A DNA stretch of 64,000 nucleotides, from NCBI GenBank assembly GCA_035295125.1, contig DATGJP010000091.1, positions 1 through 64,000 on the forward strand, in the 5' to 3' direction. Of the stretch, positions 37,398 to 47,365 are shown in pieces; positions within the stretch are counted from its first letter, which is position 1; every line of letters starts with the position of its first letter. A program made the translations under genes and the position numbers. This DNA is from JAICMB01 sp035295125. GTDB lineage: Bacteria; Acidobacteriota; Terriglobia; Bryobacterales; Bryobacteraceae. The notes below the pieces were generated by a model. That model did not search any database. It was not told the origin of the DNA and was given only the letters and a program-made list of their open reading frames with translations.

Positions 37398-39848
37398 CTA
37401 CTCGCAACGGAGGGCGTCGTTGGGATCGATACGTGTCGCGCGTCGGGCCGGCAGGTAGTTCGCCGCGAGCGCGACCGCCGCGAGAAACAGCGTGGCGCTG
37501 CCGAAAATAATCGGGTCGGTAGGATTGACGTGGATGAGCAGGCTAGCAACTCCTCGAGCCATCAGAAGCGCCAGCGCCATTCCGATGCCCACTCCGATCG
37601 CCGTGACGACCATGCCTTCGCGGATCATCAGCGCGGACACATCTCGCGCGCTGGCCCCGAGCGCGATTCGTACACCGATTTCCTGCGTCCGTTGCGCTAC
37701 CGAATACGCCATCACGCTATATAGACCCGTTGCCGCCAGCAGCAGCGCTCCAAAGCCCAACACCGACAGGAGATTCGCCGCGACCCTCTGGCCGAAGATG
37801 CCTGCTGTGATAGCCTCGCTCATCGGCATCGCGTCGAAGACGCGAACATTGGGGTCGAGCGCGACGAGTTGGTGACGCAGCAGCGGTTCGACCCGCTCCG
37901 GATTGCCCGCGGTCCGTAGATGAAGGACCGGCATCAATCCGCCGTAGGCCTGGCGGAGCGGAACGTAGAAGTATGGCCGCGGGTCCTCGGTCGGCTTTTC
38001 GTATTTGCTGTCTCGGGCCACGCCGACGATGGTGTACCACTCGCCCATCGTTTGCACGCGACGGCCAAGAGCCTCGCGTCCCGAGAAGTAGCGTGCCGTG
38101 AATGTCTGGTTGACGATCATTACATGTTGGGTGTTCTCCGTGTCGTGGGCAGTGAATTCGCGCCCCTGGAGCAACGGAATCCGCATCAGGTCGAAGTATC
38201 CGGGCCCAATCATGTTTCGACTGATCTTCATGCTCTCGCTCAGGGCCGGCACGTAGCCGTCGATTTGTATGCCTTCCACCGGGTTCCCCGTGAACCACAG
38301 CGGGATGACCTCGGCCCATGTCGCACCGACAATCCCCGGCTGTGAGGCCATTTGGTCGCGCAGGCGATCGCAAAGCAGGCGACGCTCGGTGGGGCCGTAG
38401 CCTGCCGCGGACAGGTCGATATGCGCAATGAGAACGTTCCTGGGGTCGAAGCCGGGGTCGATCCGGCGGGCCATTTGGAAGCTTTTCGCAAACAGGCCTG
38501 CCCCAATGATGGTCACCAGCGCCAAGGCAACCTCGGCCGCGACCAGGGCGTTACGCAATCGTTGAGAACGGGCTCCGCCAATGCCGCTGCGGCCGCCTTC
38601 TTTCAACACTTCGTTCAAACTTGTGCGAGCGCCCTGAAGAGCGGGCGCGATTCCCGAGAGTAGGCACGCGCCGGCGCACAATGCGGCATTGAAGAGCAGG
38701 ATGTCGGCATTCAGCGGCAACTCGGCCAGAAACGGCACGTTAGCACCGCGCGGCATCATTAACTCCAGGGATTTGGTCATCCACATCGCGAGCGGAACGC
38801 CGACCGTTACACCCATTGCGGCGAGGACCAGGCTTTCCGCGAGTTGCGCTCTCAGCAAGCGGAAACGGCCCGATCCCATGGCGAGGCGCAGGCTGAATTC
38901 CTTGCGGCGCGACGTAGCGCGGGCGAGCAGCAGGTTCGCGACATTGGCGCAAACAACCAAAAACAGCAGGCCGCAAGCCGCCATGAGAATGCGCAGCGGG
39001 CCTTCCATCATGCGTTGGCCGCCGAAATGACTTCTTCGAACGGGCAACAGTGTAGCGTCGGTGCCGCCATTCGTGCGGGGGTAGGTTTCGGCAAGTCGGT
39101 GCGCGACGGAGGAGCATTCCGCCGTTGCTTTTTCGATGCTGACTCCGGGGCCGAGGCGGGCTATGGCGGTGAACATTCGAGCATTGCGGTCGTTCAGCGC
39201 CTCTTTAGGAATGATCCTCATTTGGGATTCCATTGTGATGGGAGCCCACAGCTCCAGGAACAGTCCGGGCATGCTGCCGTGGAAATCCGGCGGGGCGACA
39301 CCGATGATCGTTAACGGCTGTTGATTCACTAACAGCGTAGTTCCTATAGCGCGGGGGTCGGCGTTGAATCGCCGCTTCCACAGGCTTTGACTGATCACCA
39401 CGACCGGATAGGCGCCCGGGGTGTCGCCATATTCGGCTTGAGAGAACATACGTCCAATCATTGAGCGGACCCCCAGCACAGCGAAGTAGTTGCCCGAAAC
39501 GGTTTCCCCCCAAACGCGCTCGGCGTGGTCCTCATCGCCGATGTTGAGAATAACCGGCGTGGCGGCAGCGAGGCCGGAGACGAGTTTGAGGTGGTCGCGG
39601 TAAACCTGGAAGTCTGGATACGAGGTGGTGAGCGGCCCTTTGTCGGCCCCGACTCCTTCGAACGAGACCAACTCCGCGGCTCGTGTGGCGCCTGGGATGG
39701 GCCGTAACATCATCATTTCGACCCAACTGAAGACCGTGGTATTAGCGGCGATTCCGATTGCCAGTGTCAGCACCGCGACGAGTGTGAAACCCGGGCTCCG
39801 CAGCGACGTGTGAAGACCGTGGCGAAGGTCCTGCAAGAGGGTTCGCAC
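37398..39848 (-). CDS. ADOP-family orphan ABC permease (FtsX/MacB-like)
   Basis: 816 residues starting at the GTG 39848, preceded by AGGAG. The order is transmembrane helix (FTLVAVLTLAIGIAANTTVF), MacB-type periplasmic domain, three FtsX helices (LLFLVVCANVANLLLARATS), second start of the duplicated unit (NALVAAEVALALVTIIGAGL), second periplasmic domain, then the last FtsX helices (LYSVMAYSVAQRTQEIGVRI). This duplicated layout without an ATPase gene next to it is the ADOP type described in Acidobacteria. It might export peptides or act in the envelope; the substrate is unknown. A hairpin GTCCGAAAGCGGAC is 91 bp ahead of the start. Confidence 0.88.
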   Translation of the reverse strand: MRTLLQDLRHGLHTSLRSPGFTLVAVLTLAIGIAANTTVFSWVEMMMLRPIPGATRAAELVSFEGVGADKGPLTTSYPDFQVYRDHLKLVSGLAAATPVILNIGDEDHAERVWGETVSGNYFAVLGVRSMIGRMFSQAEYGDTPGAYPVVVISQSLWKRRFNADPRAIGTTLLVNQQPLTIIGVAPPDFHGSMPGLFLELWAPITMESQMRIIPKEALNDRNARMFTAIARLGPGVSIEKATAECSSVAHRLAETYPRTNGGTDATLLPVRRSHFGGQRMMEGPLRILMAACGLLFLVVCANVANLLLARATSRRKEFSLRLAMGSGRFRLLRAQLAESLVLAAMGVTVGVPLAMWMTKSLELMMPRGANVPFLAELPLNADILLFNAALCAGACLLSGIAPALQGARTSLNEVLKEGGRSGIGGARSQRLRNALVAAEVALALVTIIGAGLFAKSFQMARRIDPGFDPRNVLIAHIDLSAAGYGPTERRLLCDRLRDQMASQPGIVGATWAEVIPLWFTGNPVEGIQIDGYVPALSESMKISRNMIGPGYFDLMRIPLLQGREFTAHDTENTQHVMIVNQTFTARYFSGREALGRRVQTMGEWYTIVGVARDSKYEKPTEDPRPYFYVPLRQAYGGLMPVLHLRTAGNPERVEPLLRHQLVALDPNVRVFDAMPMSEAITAGIFGQRVAANLLSVLGFGALLLAATGLYSVMAYSVAQRTQEIGVRIALGASARDVSALMIREGMVVTAIGVGIGMALALLMARGVASLLIHVNPTDPIIFGSATLFLAAVALAANYLPARRATRIDPNDALRCE

Positions 39849-40065
39849 GGTACTCCTATTGAAGCAATTGCAATGCCTTGCCGGAAACACGATTGGCAGG
39901 TTTACCGGCGGCGTCATTGTTCGATTCCGGGATCGTAAGTCCGAAAGCGGACACGAGTCGTTGGGTCCTGGGTTAGGAGCCCATACGCTGCCAGTCTCGC
40001 TGAAAGGCATATTACAGACAGAGAGCTTGCCTCAGGTGGGCGCTCAAGCCATTGATTTGGAGGAT
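39849..40065. promoter_or_regulatory. Upstream region of the ADOP permease with a small hairpin
   Basis: GTCCGAAAGCGGAC at 39939-39952 has 5-bp arms around AAAG. It is a possible operator or stem-loop. I see no clear promoter hexamers and no gene. Confidence 0.3.
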
Positions 40066-40139
40066 GTGGAGCGGGCATTCAGACTGCCTTTGGACTTCAC
40101 CAGGAACGGACAGGCGAAAACGCCTATCCCACATTTTCC
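40066..40139. repeat. Copy of the dispersed palindromic repeat
   Basis: GGGCATTCAGACTGCCTTTG, GACTTCACCAGGAACGG and CAGGCGAAAACGCC match the core of the copy inside 15831-15910 in the same order. No terminal inverted repeats are visible here. Confidence 0.68.
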
Positions 40140-40412
40140 AACCCGTTGCGGCTGTGCTGGACGCGCGAGGGAATCTGGAATGCGTCGCGGACTGTTGGCG
40201 GGTGAACGTACCTCGTGTTTGGGAAGAGCAATGCAGGAAGCAATGATCGCAATGATTGGTGCACTTATAGATAAGCAAGGGTGAATTCCCGTGAACATGC
40301 CGGTTCAGAATGTCAGCACCGACTCCAGTGTCAACCCCGGTGAGACGTCGTTGACGGCGAACTTTCGGCGAGCTAGTATTCGAATGACTTCAGTCTTGCG
40401 AACGGAAATTCT
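40140..40412. other. Intergenic stretch without recognisable gene
   Basis: About 270 bp between a repeat and a small hypothetical gene. No RNA gene, convincing frame or promoter was identified. Confidence 0.35.
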
Positions 40413-40664
40413 ATGACATGGATACGGCGATTTCGGGCGGGCGCAATTCCGAGCAGGACCGAAGTTGAGGCTCTGCCGCCGCTGGTTCGTGAGATCCAGG
40501 AAGAGACCGAACACTTGATCCGCACGTTCGATCGAGCTTTTCTACACACCTGCGGAGTTGCCTGGGAGAGCGACATCGTCGAGCACGAGCGGCATGACGA
40601 TGAGCGGCAATCGTGGTTCCGGCGTCTTGTCGGACGGCGGCATTCGCTTCCAAAGGCAATCTGA
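40413..40664 (+). CDS. Small hypothetical protein
   Basis: 83 residues, charged, without signal peptide or membrane helix (ATWE-like motifs absent; contains VREIQEETEHLIRTFDRAFL and WFRRLVGRRHSL). The amphipathic central helix suggests a coiled or helical protein. The ribosome-binding site is weak (GGAAAT before the ATG). It lies 65 bp ahead of the degenerate receiver gene in the same direction. No family recognised; it may not be real. Confidence 0.35.
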   Translation: MTWIRRFRAGAIPSRTEVEALPPLVREIQEETEHLIRTFDRAFLHTCGVAWESDIVEHERHDDERQSWFRRLVGRRHSLPKAI

Positions 40665-40729
40665 CGCCTGGTCTACCGTTTCGACGCGAGGTATCGACGA
40701 ACTGCGATGGATGCGCGTCCTACCTTTAT

Positions 40730-41155
40730 ATGACTCATCTGTCTGGCCGCGAGCGCGTCTCTATTCTGCTAGCTCTATGTGACCCCAAGGAACAAGCCGA
40801 GTTTCTTGGCGCGATGCGCCCCACGGGATGGCACGTTGAAACGGCGCGGAGCTTTGATGAGGCATTGGCGGTGCTGCAGCAGTCGAATGTGTCGGTGATC
40901 GTCACACAGCATAAACCGGGCGCCGGCTTCTCGTGGCTCGACCTTCTCGAGGCGGCCTGGCGATTTGACCCAGCGCCGCGGATTATCGTAACAGACAGGC
41001 TCGCGGATGAAGCCCTTTGGGCTGAGGTGTTGAACCTAGGTGCTTTCGATCTTCTGATGCAGCCATTCGAACCGGAAGAGGTGTTTCGCGTGATCACATA
41101 TGCGTGGCGTTCCTGGAAAGAGGCGGCCCGGCAGGTACGGCGGGGTGCGGCGTGA
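40730..41155 (+). CDS. Degenerate CheY-like receiver-domain protein
   Basis: 141 residues covering one receiver fold: strand 1 VSILLALCDP, strand 3 VSVIVTQHKPGAGFSWLDLL, strand 4 PRIIVTDR, and strand 5 DLLMQPFEPEEV. The phospho-acceptor aspartate position is Thr59 (V-T-Q-H-K-P-G, where D-x-x-x-P is expected), the lysine of K-P is Gln111, and only Asp18 remains of the acidic pair. It therefore cannot be phosphorylated in the normal way and may work as a pseudo-receiver, perhaps through protein contact. No output domain follows, and no kinase gene is adjacent. The ATG at 40730 has no clear ribosome-binding site; an upstream extension lacks receiver features. Confidence 0.6.
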   Translation: MTHLSGRERVSILLALCDPKEQAEFLGAMRPTGWHVETARSFDEALAVLQQSNVSVIVTQHKPGAGFSWLDLLEAAWRFDPAPRIIVTDRLADEALWAEVLNLGAFDLLMQPFEPEEVFRVITYAWRSWKEAARQVRRGAA

Positions 41156-41216
41156 TGAAACCTTGTGATACCCCTCGACAGCATCCCACCCCGGAACCCT
41201 CCATTAAGGCTGAAGG

Positions 41217-41451
41217 TCAAAGATGACGGGCTATAGGCCCGCTCCGGCTCCACTCTTCAGGTTCATTGCGAAATAAAGTGACCGCAATCAGTTCGGCGAC
41301 TGCGGAGACAGGCAGAACCGGCCATGCTTGCTGCATGAGGCCTTCATAAGCAGGAATCCCGGAAGCTACGCGGAGCGCGCTGCCGAGGTTGAGCAGCACA
41401 AAGACGCGCAAGGCCGCGATTGACAGAATCGCCGCAACTACGGAGGATGAC
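41217..41451 (-). pseudogene. Truncated membrane-protein gene remnant (NnrS-like appearance)
   Basis: On the minus strand an open frame of about 78 codons reads VVAAILSIAALRVFVLLNLG, then ALRVASGIPAYEGLMQQAWP and VLPVSAVAELIAVTLF, ending RNEPEEWSRSGPIARHL. This looks like the last two or three helices of a polytopic membrane protein, possibly NnrS-like. The 5' part is absent: the frame is cut where a repeat element begins at 41452. It has no start of its own beyond an internal ATG. The family assignment is uncertain. Confidence 0.45.
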
Positions 41452-41667
41452 GTGGAAGGGTGAAGCAGGAATTCAGGTCCTCATGGATCTGCTGTCCACG
41501 AAAGCCGATGCAAACCGTAACGCAGCCTTCAGGCTGCCCATGTTCCGGCTGAAGCCGGCGGTACTGGCATTACAGTCAGCGTACAGCTTTCGACCCTGCC
41601 TTACCAGCCCGTAGCCGAAATCGGGCAGGCTGAATGCCAAGGCTGAATGCCTCCGCCACCCTTCCAC
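41452..41667. repeat. 216-bp MITE-like element with inverted termini
   Basis: It starts GTGGAAGGGTGAAGCAGG and ends with CCCTTCCAC; the 26-base ends match at 21 positions. Internal palindromes include GCAGCCTTCAGGCTGC and CCGGCTGAAGCCGG, shared with other repeats. It lies between the truncated membrane-protein remnant and the aspS stop. Confidence 0.72.
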
Positions 41668-41730
41668 AGCCTGCCGTACCTGGAGTATTCGACAGTGCTT
41701 TGGGTGTCACCAGAAACACGCCAACTTCCG

Positions 41731-43503
<1,773 letters not shown>

Positions 43504-43524
43504 TGCTGTCTTCTTGTTTCGAAG

Positions 43525-44775
43525 TTACTTGGCCGCGATACGCCCGGTCAGTTCGTCGCGCCGCGCCTTTTGTTGCTCGCCCGAGGCCATGTCCTTCAGC
43601 GCGTACTCGCCCGTGGCAATCTCGTCGTCGCCGACGATCAACGCATACCGCGCGCCCATCTTGTTGGCCAGTTCCAACGAGCGCTTCAGTTTCGTATCGA
43701 TGCCCAGTTCGACGGAGAGCCGGGCCTCCCTTAATTCTCGCGCAAGACCCGCCGCATGTCGCAGCGCCTCGGCGCCCATCGACGCAATATAGACGTCCAG
43801 GCGCGGCGCGTGACGTCCCGGGTGCTCTTCCTCCACCGTCATCACGAGCCGGTCTTCGCCGATGGAAAACCCGATGCCCGGCGCCTGCACGCGCGAACCG
43901 AGCGCCTCGGCCAATCCATCGTATCGTCCGCCGCCGAGCACCGAATTTTGCGCGCCCAGCGCACCGTGCACGATTTCAAACGTCGTCCGCATGTAGTAAT
44001 CGAGCCCTCGCACCATGCGAGGACGGATCTCGTACTCAATCCCGCGGTCGCGCAGCATCGCACAGACCGCATCGAAATGCGCCCGGCACGCTTCGCAGAG
44101 GTGATCCTGAATCGACGGCAACGCATCGATTAAAGGCTGATCCTCGGGAACTTTGCAATCCAGCACTCGCAGCGGATTCGTGTCCGCGCGCCGCTGGCAA
44201 TCGCCGCACAGCTTCGGAGCCACGTCGCGCAGGCGCTCGCGCAGCAGCGCCACAAACTGTGGACGGCAATTCGCGTCGCCGACGGAATTGATCAGCAGCT
44301 TGAATCCGCTCAGCCCAGCGCTGCGCAGAACCTCGACCACCATCTCGATAACTTCGACGTCAACCGCCGGCGAATCCGATCCGATCGCTTCCGCGCCGAT
44401 CTGGAAGAACTGCCGGTACCGGCCCTTCTGCGGCCGCTCGCGCCGAAACATCGGTCCGATGTAGTACAGCTTTTGAATGCCTGGCTTCTGATCGAGCCGA
44501 TGCTCAATATAGGCGCGCATCACCGATGCAGTGGCTTCGGGACGCAGCGTCAGCGAGCTGCCGTCGCGGTCCTCGAACGTGTACATCTCTTTGCTGACGA
44601 TGTCGGTCTCTTCCCCGACGCCGCGCGCAAACAACGCCGTCTCTTCCAGGATCGGCGTGCGGATCTCGTGGTAGTTGTAGCGCCGGAAAACCTCGCGCGC
44701 AACGGCTTCAACGTAATTCCAGACTTCGCTCGAGGGCGGCAGAATATCCCGCGTGCCCTTGACTGCTTTGATCAT
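43525..44775 (-). CDS. hisS: Histidyl-tRNA synthetase
   Basis: 416 residues, normal HisRS length. It starts KAVKGTRDILPP (motif 1 area). Motif 2 reads GPMFRRERPQKGRYRQFFQ, the histidine-A signature is VRGLDYYMRTTFEI (His A, with R before GLDYY), and motif 3 lies near GGGRYDGLAEALG. The C-terminal anticodon domain includes LDVYIASMG and ALIVGDDEIATGEYALKD. It charges tRNA-His. Placed directly after the gamma-carbonic anhydrase gene, whose stop touches its start, and before aspS. Confidence 0.95.
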   Translation of the reverse strand: MIKAVKGTRDILPPSSEVWNYVEAVAREVFRRYNYHEIRTPILEETALFARGVGEETDIVSKEMYTFEDRDGSSLTLRPEATASVMRAYIEHRLDQKPGIQKLYYIGPMFRRERPQKGRYRQFFQIGAEAIGSDSPAVDVEVIEMVVEVLRSAGLSGFKLLINSVGDANCRPQFVALLRERLRDVAPKLCGDCQRRADTNPLRVLDCKVPEDQPLIDALPSIQDHLCEACRAHFDAVCAMLRDRGIEYEIRPRMVRGLDYYMRTTFEIVHGALGAQNSVLGGGRYDGLAEALGSRVQAPGIGFSIGEDRLVMTVEEEHPGRHAPRLDVYIASMGAEALRHAAGLARELREARLSVELGIDTKLKRSLELANKMGARYALIVGDDEIATGEYALKDMASGEQQKARRDELTGRIAAK

Positions 44776-45291
44776 TTAAGACGGCTCTTCCCTGTAAATG
44801 CGGCACGCTTCCACGTAGTGCTGCGTGTTCACGCGAAAGCGCTCGGCTTCTTCGGGAGTAATCTCGCGGCGTACCTTCGCCGGAACGCCCATCACCATGC
44901 TGTTTGCTGGAATCTCGGCGCCCTCTGTAACCAGCGCGCCCGCGGCGATCACCGACCCGCGGCCGATTCTCGCGCCGTTAAGCACGATCGCGCCAATCCC
45001 GATCAGACAGTCGTCCTCGATCGTGCAGCCGTGCAGCATACACTGGTGCCCGACGGTTACGCGCTTGCCGATAACCAGCGGAAACGGCCCTTCGTCGCAG
45101 TGCAGAACGGTGCCGTCCTGAACATTCGACTCATCGCCGATCGTGATGGTGTTCACGTCGCCGCGAACCGTCGCGTTGGGCCACACGCTCGCCCGCTCGC
45201 CGACCGTGACGTTCCCGATCACTTGTGCGCTTGGATCAATATATGCGGAAGCGGCAACCTTAGGGACGGCGCCGCGGTAAGAACGAATCAT
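44776..45291 (-). CDS. Gamma-carbonic-anhydrase-like hexapeptide-repeat protein
   Basis: 171 residues from the ATG at 45291. A left-handed beta-helix of hexapeptide turns (VIGNVTVGERASVWPNATV, then IGDESNVQDGTVLHCDEG). Histidines in TVLHCDEG and VGHQCMLHGC fit the zinc site of the gamma-carbonic-anhydrase (YrdA/CaiE/PaaY) group. The C-terminal helix is GVPAKVRREITPEEAERFRV. Its exact activity varies in this family, from carbonic anhydrase to thioesterase-like. Upstream frame residues are rejected because they include a palindromic repeat at 45313. Gene order suggests one transcription unit with hisS and aspS. Confidence 0.85.
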   Translation of the reverse strand: MIRSYRGAVPKVAASAYIDPSAQVIGNVTVGERASVWPNATVRGDVNTITIGDESNVQDGTVLHCDEGPFPLVIGKRVTVGHQCMLHGCTIEDDCLIGIGAIVLNGARIGRGSVIAAGALVTEGAEIPANSMVMGVPAKVRREITPEEAERFRVNTQHYVEACRIYREEPS

Positions 45292-45312
45292 CCCGTTAAT
45301 CTTTGAGTATAG

Positions 45313-45345
45313 CGGGTGGGGCAAGCGCTTTCGCCTGCCCGCTCG
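45313..45345. repeat. Palindromic repeat ahead of the gamma-carbonic anhydrase gene
   Basis: GGGCAAGCGCTTTCGCCTGC is a member of the family with GCAGGCGAAACCGCCTGC. It lies 22 bp upstream of the ATG on the minus strand. Confidence 0.5.
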
Positions 45346-45458
45346 GCGCTGGAACATCCACCGGCCCACTATCCCGCGACCTTCGTCCTCTGCGCTTCCT
45401 TCAAATTGCCCGCTCTCTGGACGCCAGCATCCTCCGTCGTGTAAGCTGAGGCTTTCCT

Positions 45459-46337
45459 ATGAACCGCCGTCACTTCCTGCCCTATGTCCTGGCGTGTCTC
45501 GCTGCCTTCGGCTGGTTCGCAACACAAGCCGCAGATCAGCAAGGCGCCCAGCGCATTGTTTGCATAGGCCAGGCTTACAACGAGATGATCTACGCACTCG
45601 GCGCGCAGGCGAACCTCGTCGGCGTCGACTACTCGAGCACCTTTCCCCCCGAGATCAAGAAGCTCCCCACGGTTGGATATCACCGCGCTCTCAGTACCGA
45701 AGGTATTCTTTCGCTCCATCCGACTGTGATCATTCACGACAACAACATCGGCCCCGATAATGTCGTCCGCCAATTGGAAGCCCTGCACGTCCCGATGAAG
45801 ACGTTTCAGGCGAAGAACGATTCGATTGCAGGCGCCCAGGCTCTGCTTCGCGAAATGGGCGCCTTCTTCCATAAAGAGAAGCGGGCCGACGAGCTCTGCG
45901 CTCAGATGGACCGCCAGATGGCGGAGGCCGCTGCCGCCGTCAAAAAATACAAGACCACCCCCCGTGTCGCCGTCATTCATTTCGGACGCGCCTCGAACAT
46001 CTACCTGATCGTCGGCAACGGCGGTGGTGGAGATGCCAGCACTGCCGGCAAAATGGTCGAGCTGGCCGGAGGGCAAATGGCCATCCAGCAGCACGGGATG
46101 CAGCGCATGGCCTCGCCCGAACTCATCGCGAAGAGCAATCCTGATGTCATCCTGATGACCGAGTACGGCTTCGACCGCCTCGGCTCGATGGAGCAGGCCA
46201 AGACTCTCCCCGGCGTGGCCGAAACCGACGCCGCCAGGCACAGCCGCATTTACCGCGTCGAGGAGCACGACTTGATGTACTACGGTCCGCAAACAGGAGA
46301 GAGCATCATCAAACTGGCGAAGCTCATCCATCAATGA
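45459..46337 (+). CDS. Periplasmic heme-type ABC-transporter binding protein (HmuT-like)
   Basis: 292 residues with signal peptide (LPYVLACLAAFGWFATQA). The two-lobe fold of metal-chelate binding proteins is seen: RIVCIGQAYNEMIYALGAQA at the start, VGVDYSSTFPPEIKKLP, VGYHRALSTEGILSLHP, and DVILMTEYGFDRLG near the end. The VGYxRxLSxEGxLSLxP stretch is characteristic of heme-binding HmuT rather than siderophore FhuD types. GAGG before ATG 45459. It is the first gene of a three-gene importer, with the permease ATG overlapping its stop. No matching TonB-dependent receptor is next to it. Confidence 0.83.
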   Translation: MNRRHFLPYVLACLAAFGWFATQAADQQGAQRIVCIGQAYNEMIYALGAQANLVGVDYSSTFPPEIKKLPTVGYHRALSTEGILSLHPTVIIHDNNIGPDNVVRQLEALHVPMKTFQAKNDSIAGAQALLREMGAFFHKEKRADELCAQMDRQMAEAAAAVKKYKTTPRVAVIHFGRASNIYLIVGNGGGGDASTAGKMVELAGGQMAIQQHGMQRMASPELIAKSNPDVILMTEYGFDRLGSMEQAKTLPGVAETDAARHSRIYRVEEHDLMYYGPQTGESIIKLAKLIHQ

Positions 46338-47365
46338 AGGGGCGTCGCGCGGACCGCTGGTGTCTGGTGCTGTTGTTCCTGCTCATGATCGCGACCACCG
46401 TCGCGTCGATCCGTTATGGGGCCATGGATTTTTCCGTCCACGATATGGCCGCGGCCGCGTGGGGAAAGCTCTCCGGCAACCCCAATCTGCCCCTCGATCA
46501 ACGAATCTTCATTGAGCTGCGCGTCCCGCGGGCCATCCTCTGCCTGCTGGTTGGGGCCTGTCTGGGAGTAGGCGGCACGCTGATGCAAGGGTTGTTTCGC
46601 AATCCCATCGTCGAACCGGGCCTGGTGGGTACTTCGAGCGGCGCAGCCTTCGGAGCGGCGCTCTTCTATGTCTTCGGCGCCCTGCTCAAAATCAGTTTCG
46701 GCGGTTGGACGCTCCCCCTGGCCGCGTGTGCCGGCGGAGTGCTCTCCACCTATCTCGTCTTTGCGCTCGCGCACACCCGGAACGAAGGCCGCAGTTCGAT
46801 TCTCCTGCTCTTGCTCACCGGCCTGGCTATCAACGCGCTCTTCATGAGCGGCATCGGATTTCTGTCCTATGTGGCCCGCGATCCTGCCGCCCGCTCCATC
46901 ATCTACTGGAATCTGGGCACGCTCTCCGGCGCCGACTGGAATTCGGTTCTCGTGGTCGGCGTAGCCACCTTCGGTGGGCTCGTGCCGGCCATTGTCCTGG
47001 CGAAGCCCCTTAACGCGCTGATGATCGGAGAAGACGAGGCGGTTGCGCTCGGCGTCAACGTCCGGCGTTTGAAATGGACGGTCCTCACCATCAATGTTCT
47101 GATGGTGGCCGTGGCGACCGCATTTACCGGCGTCATCAGCTTTGTCGGGTTGATCGTCCCTCATATTCTGCGGATCATTCGCGGTCCCGACAACCGATTC
47201 CTCATCCTCGGCAGTTCGTTCTTAGGCGGCATACTGCTCAGCATTGCCGACCTCATTGCGCGCGTCTCGCTGCGCCCCGCTGAATTGCCGATCGGCATCG
47301 TAACAGCAGTCGTCGGCGTTCCAGTCTTTCTGTCCCTGCTGCAGAGCCGCGATTATTTGTCCTGA
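46334..47365 (+). CDS. Iron/heme ABC transporter permease (FecCD family, HmuU-like)
   Basis: 343 residues with about ten hydrophobic helices. Typical FecCD stretches are RVPRAILCLLVGACLGVGGT, LMQGLFRNPIVEPGLVGTSS, GTLSGADWNSV and FVGLIVPHILRIIRGPDNRF. The coupling region with the ATPase is near GVNVRRLKWTVLTINV. It forms the inner-membrane channel for the substrate delivered by the binding protein. The ATGA overlap at 46334-46337 and direct continuation into the ATPase gene make one operon. Confidence 0.9.
   Translation: MKGRRADRWCLVLLFLLMIATTVASIRYGAMDFSVHDMAAAAWGKLSGNPNLPLDQRIFIELRVPRAILCLLVGACLGVGGTLMQGLFRNPIVEPGLVGTSSGAAFGAALFYVFGALLKISFGGWTLPLAACAGGVLSTYLVFALAHTRNEGRSSILLLLLTGLAINALFMSGIGFLSYVARDPAARSIIYWNLGTLSGADWNSVLVVGVATFGGLVPAIVLAKPLNALMIGEDEAVALGVNVRRLKWTVLTINVLMVAVATAFTGVISFVGLIVPHILRIIRGPDNRFLILGSSFLGGILLSIADLIARVSLRPAELPIGIVTAVVGVPVFLSLLQSRDYLS

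Noticed and set aside
46331..47164. A 277-codon minus-strand frame
   Set aside because: It lies opposite the FecCD-type permease and has a Glu/Arg/His-rich composition without domain signature.
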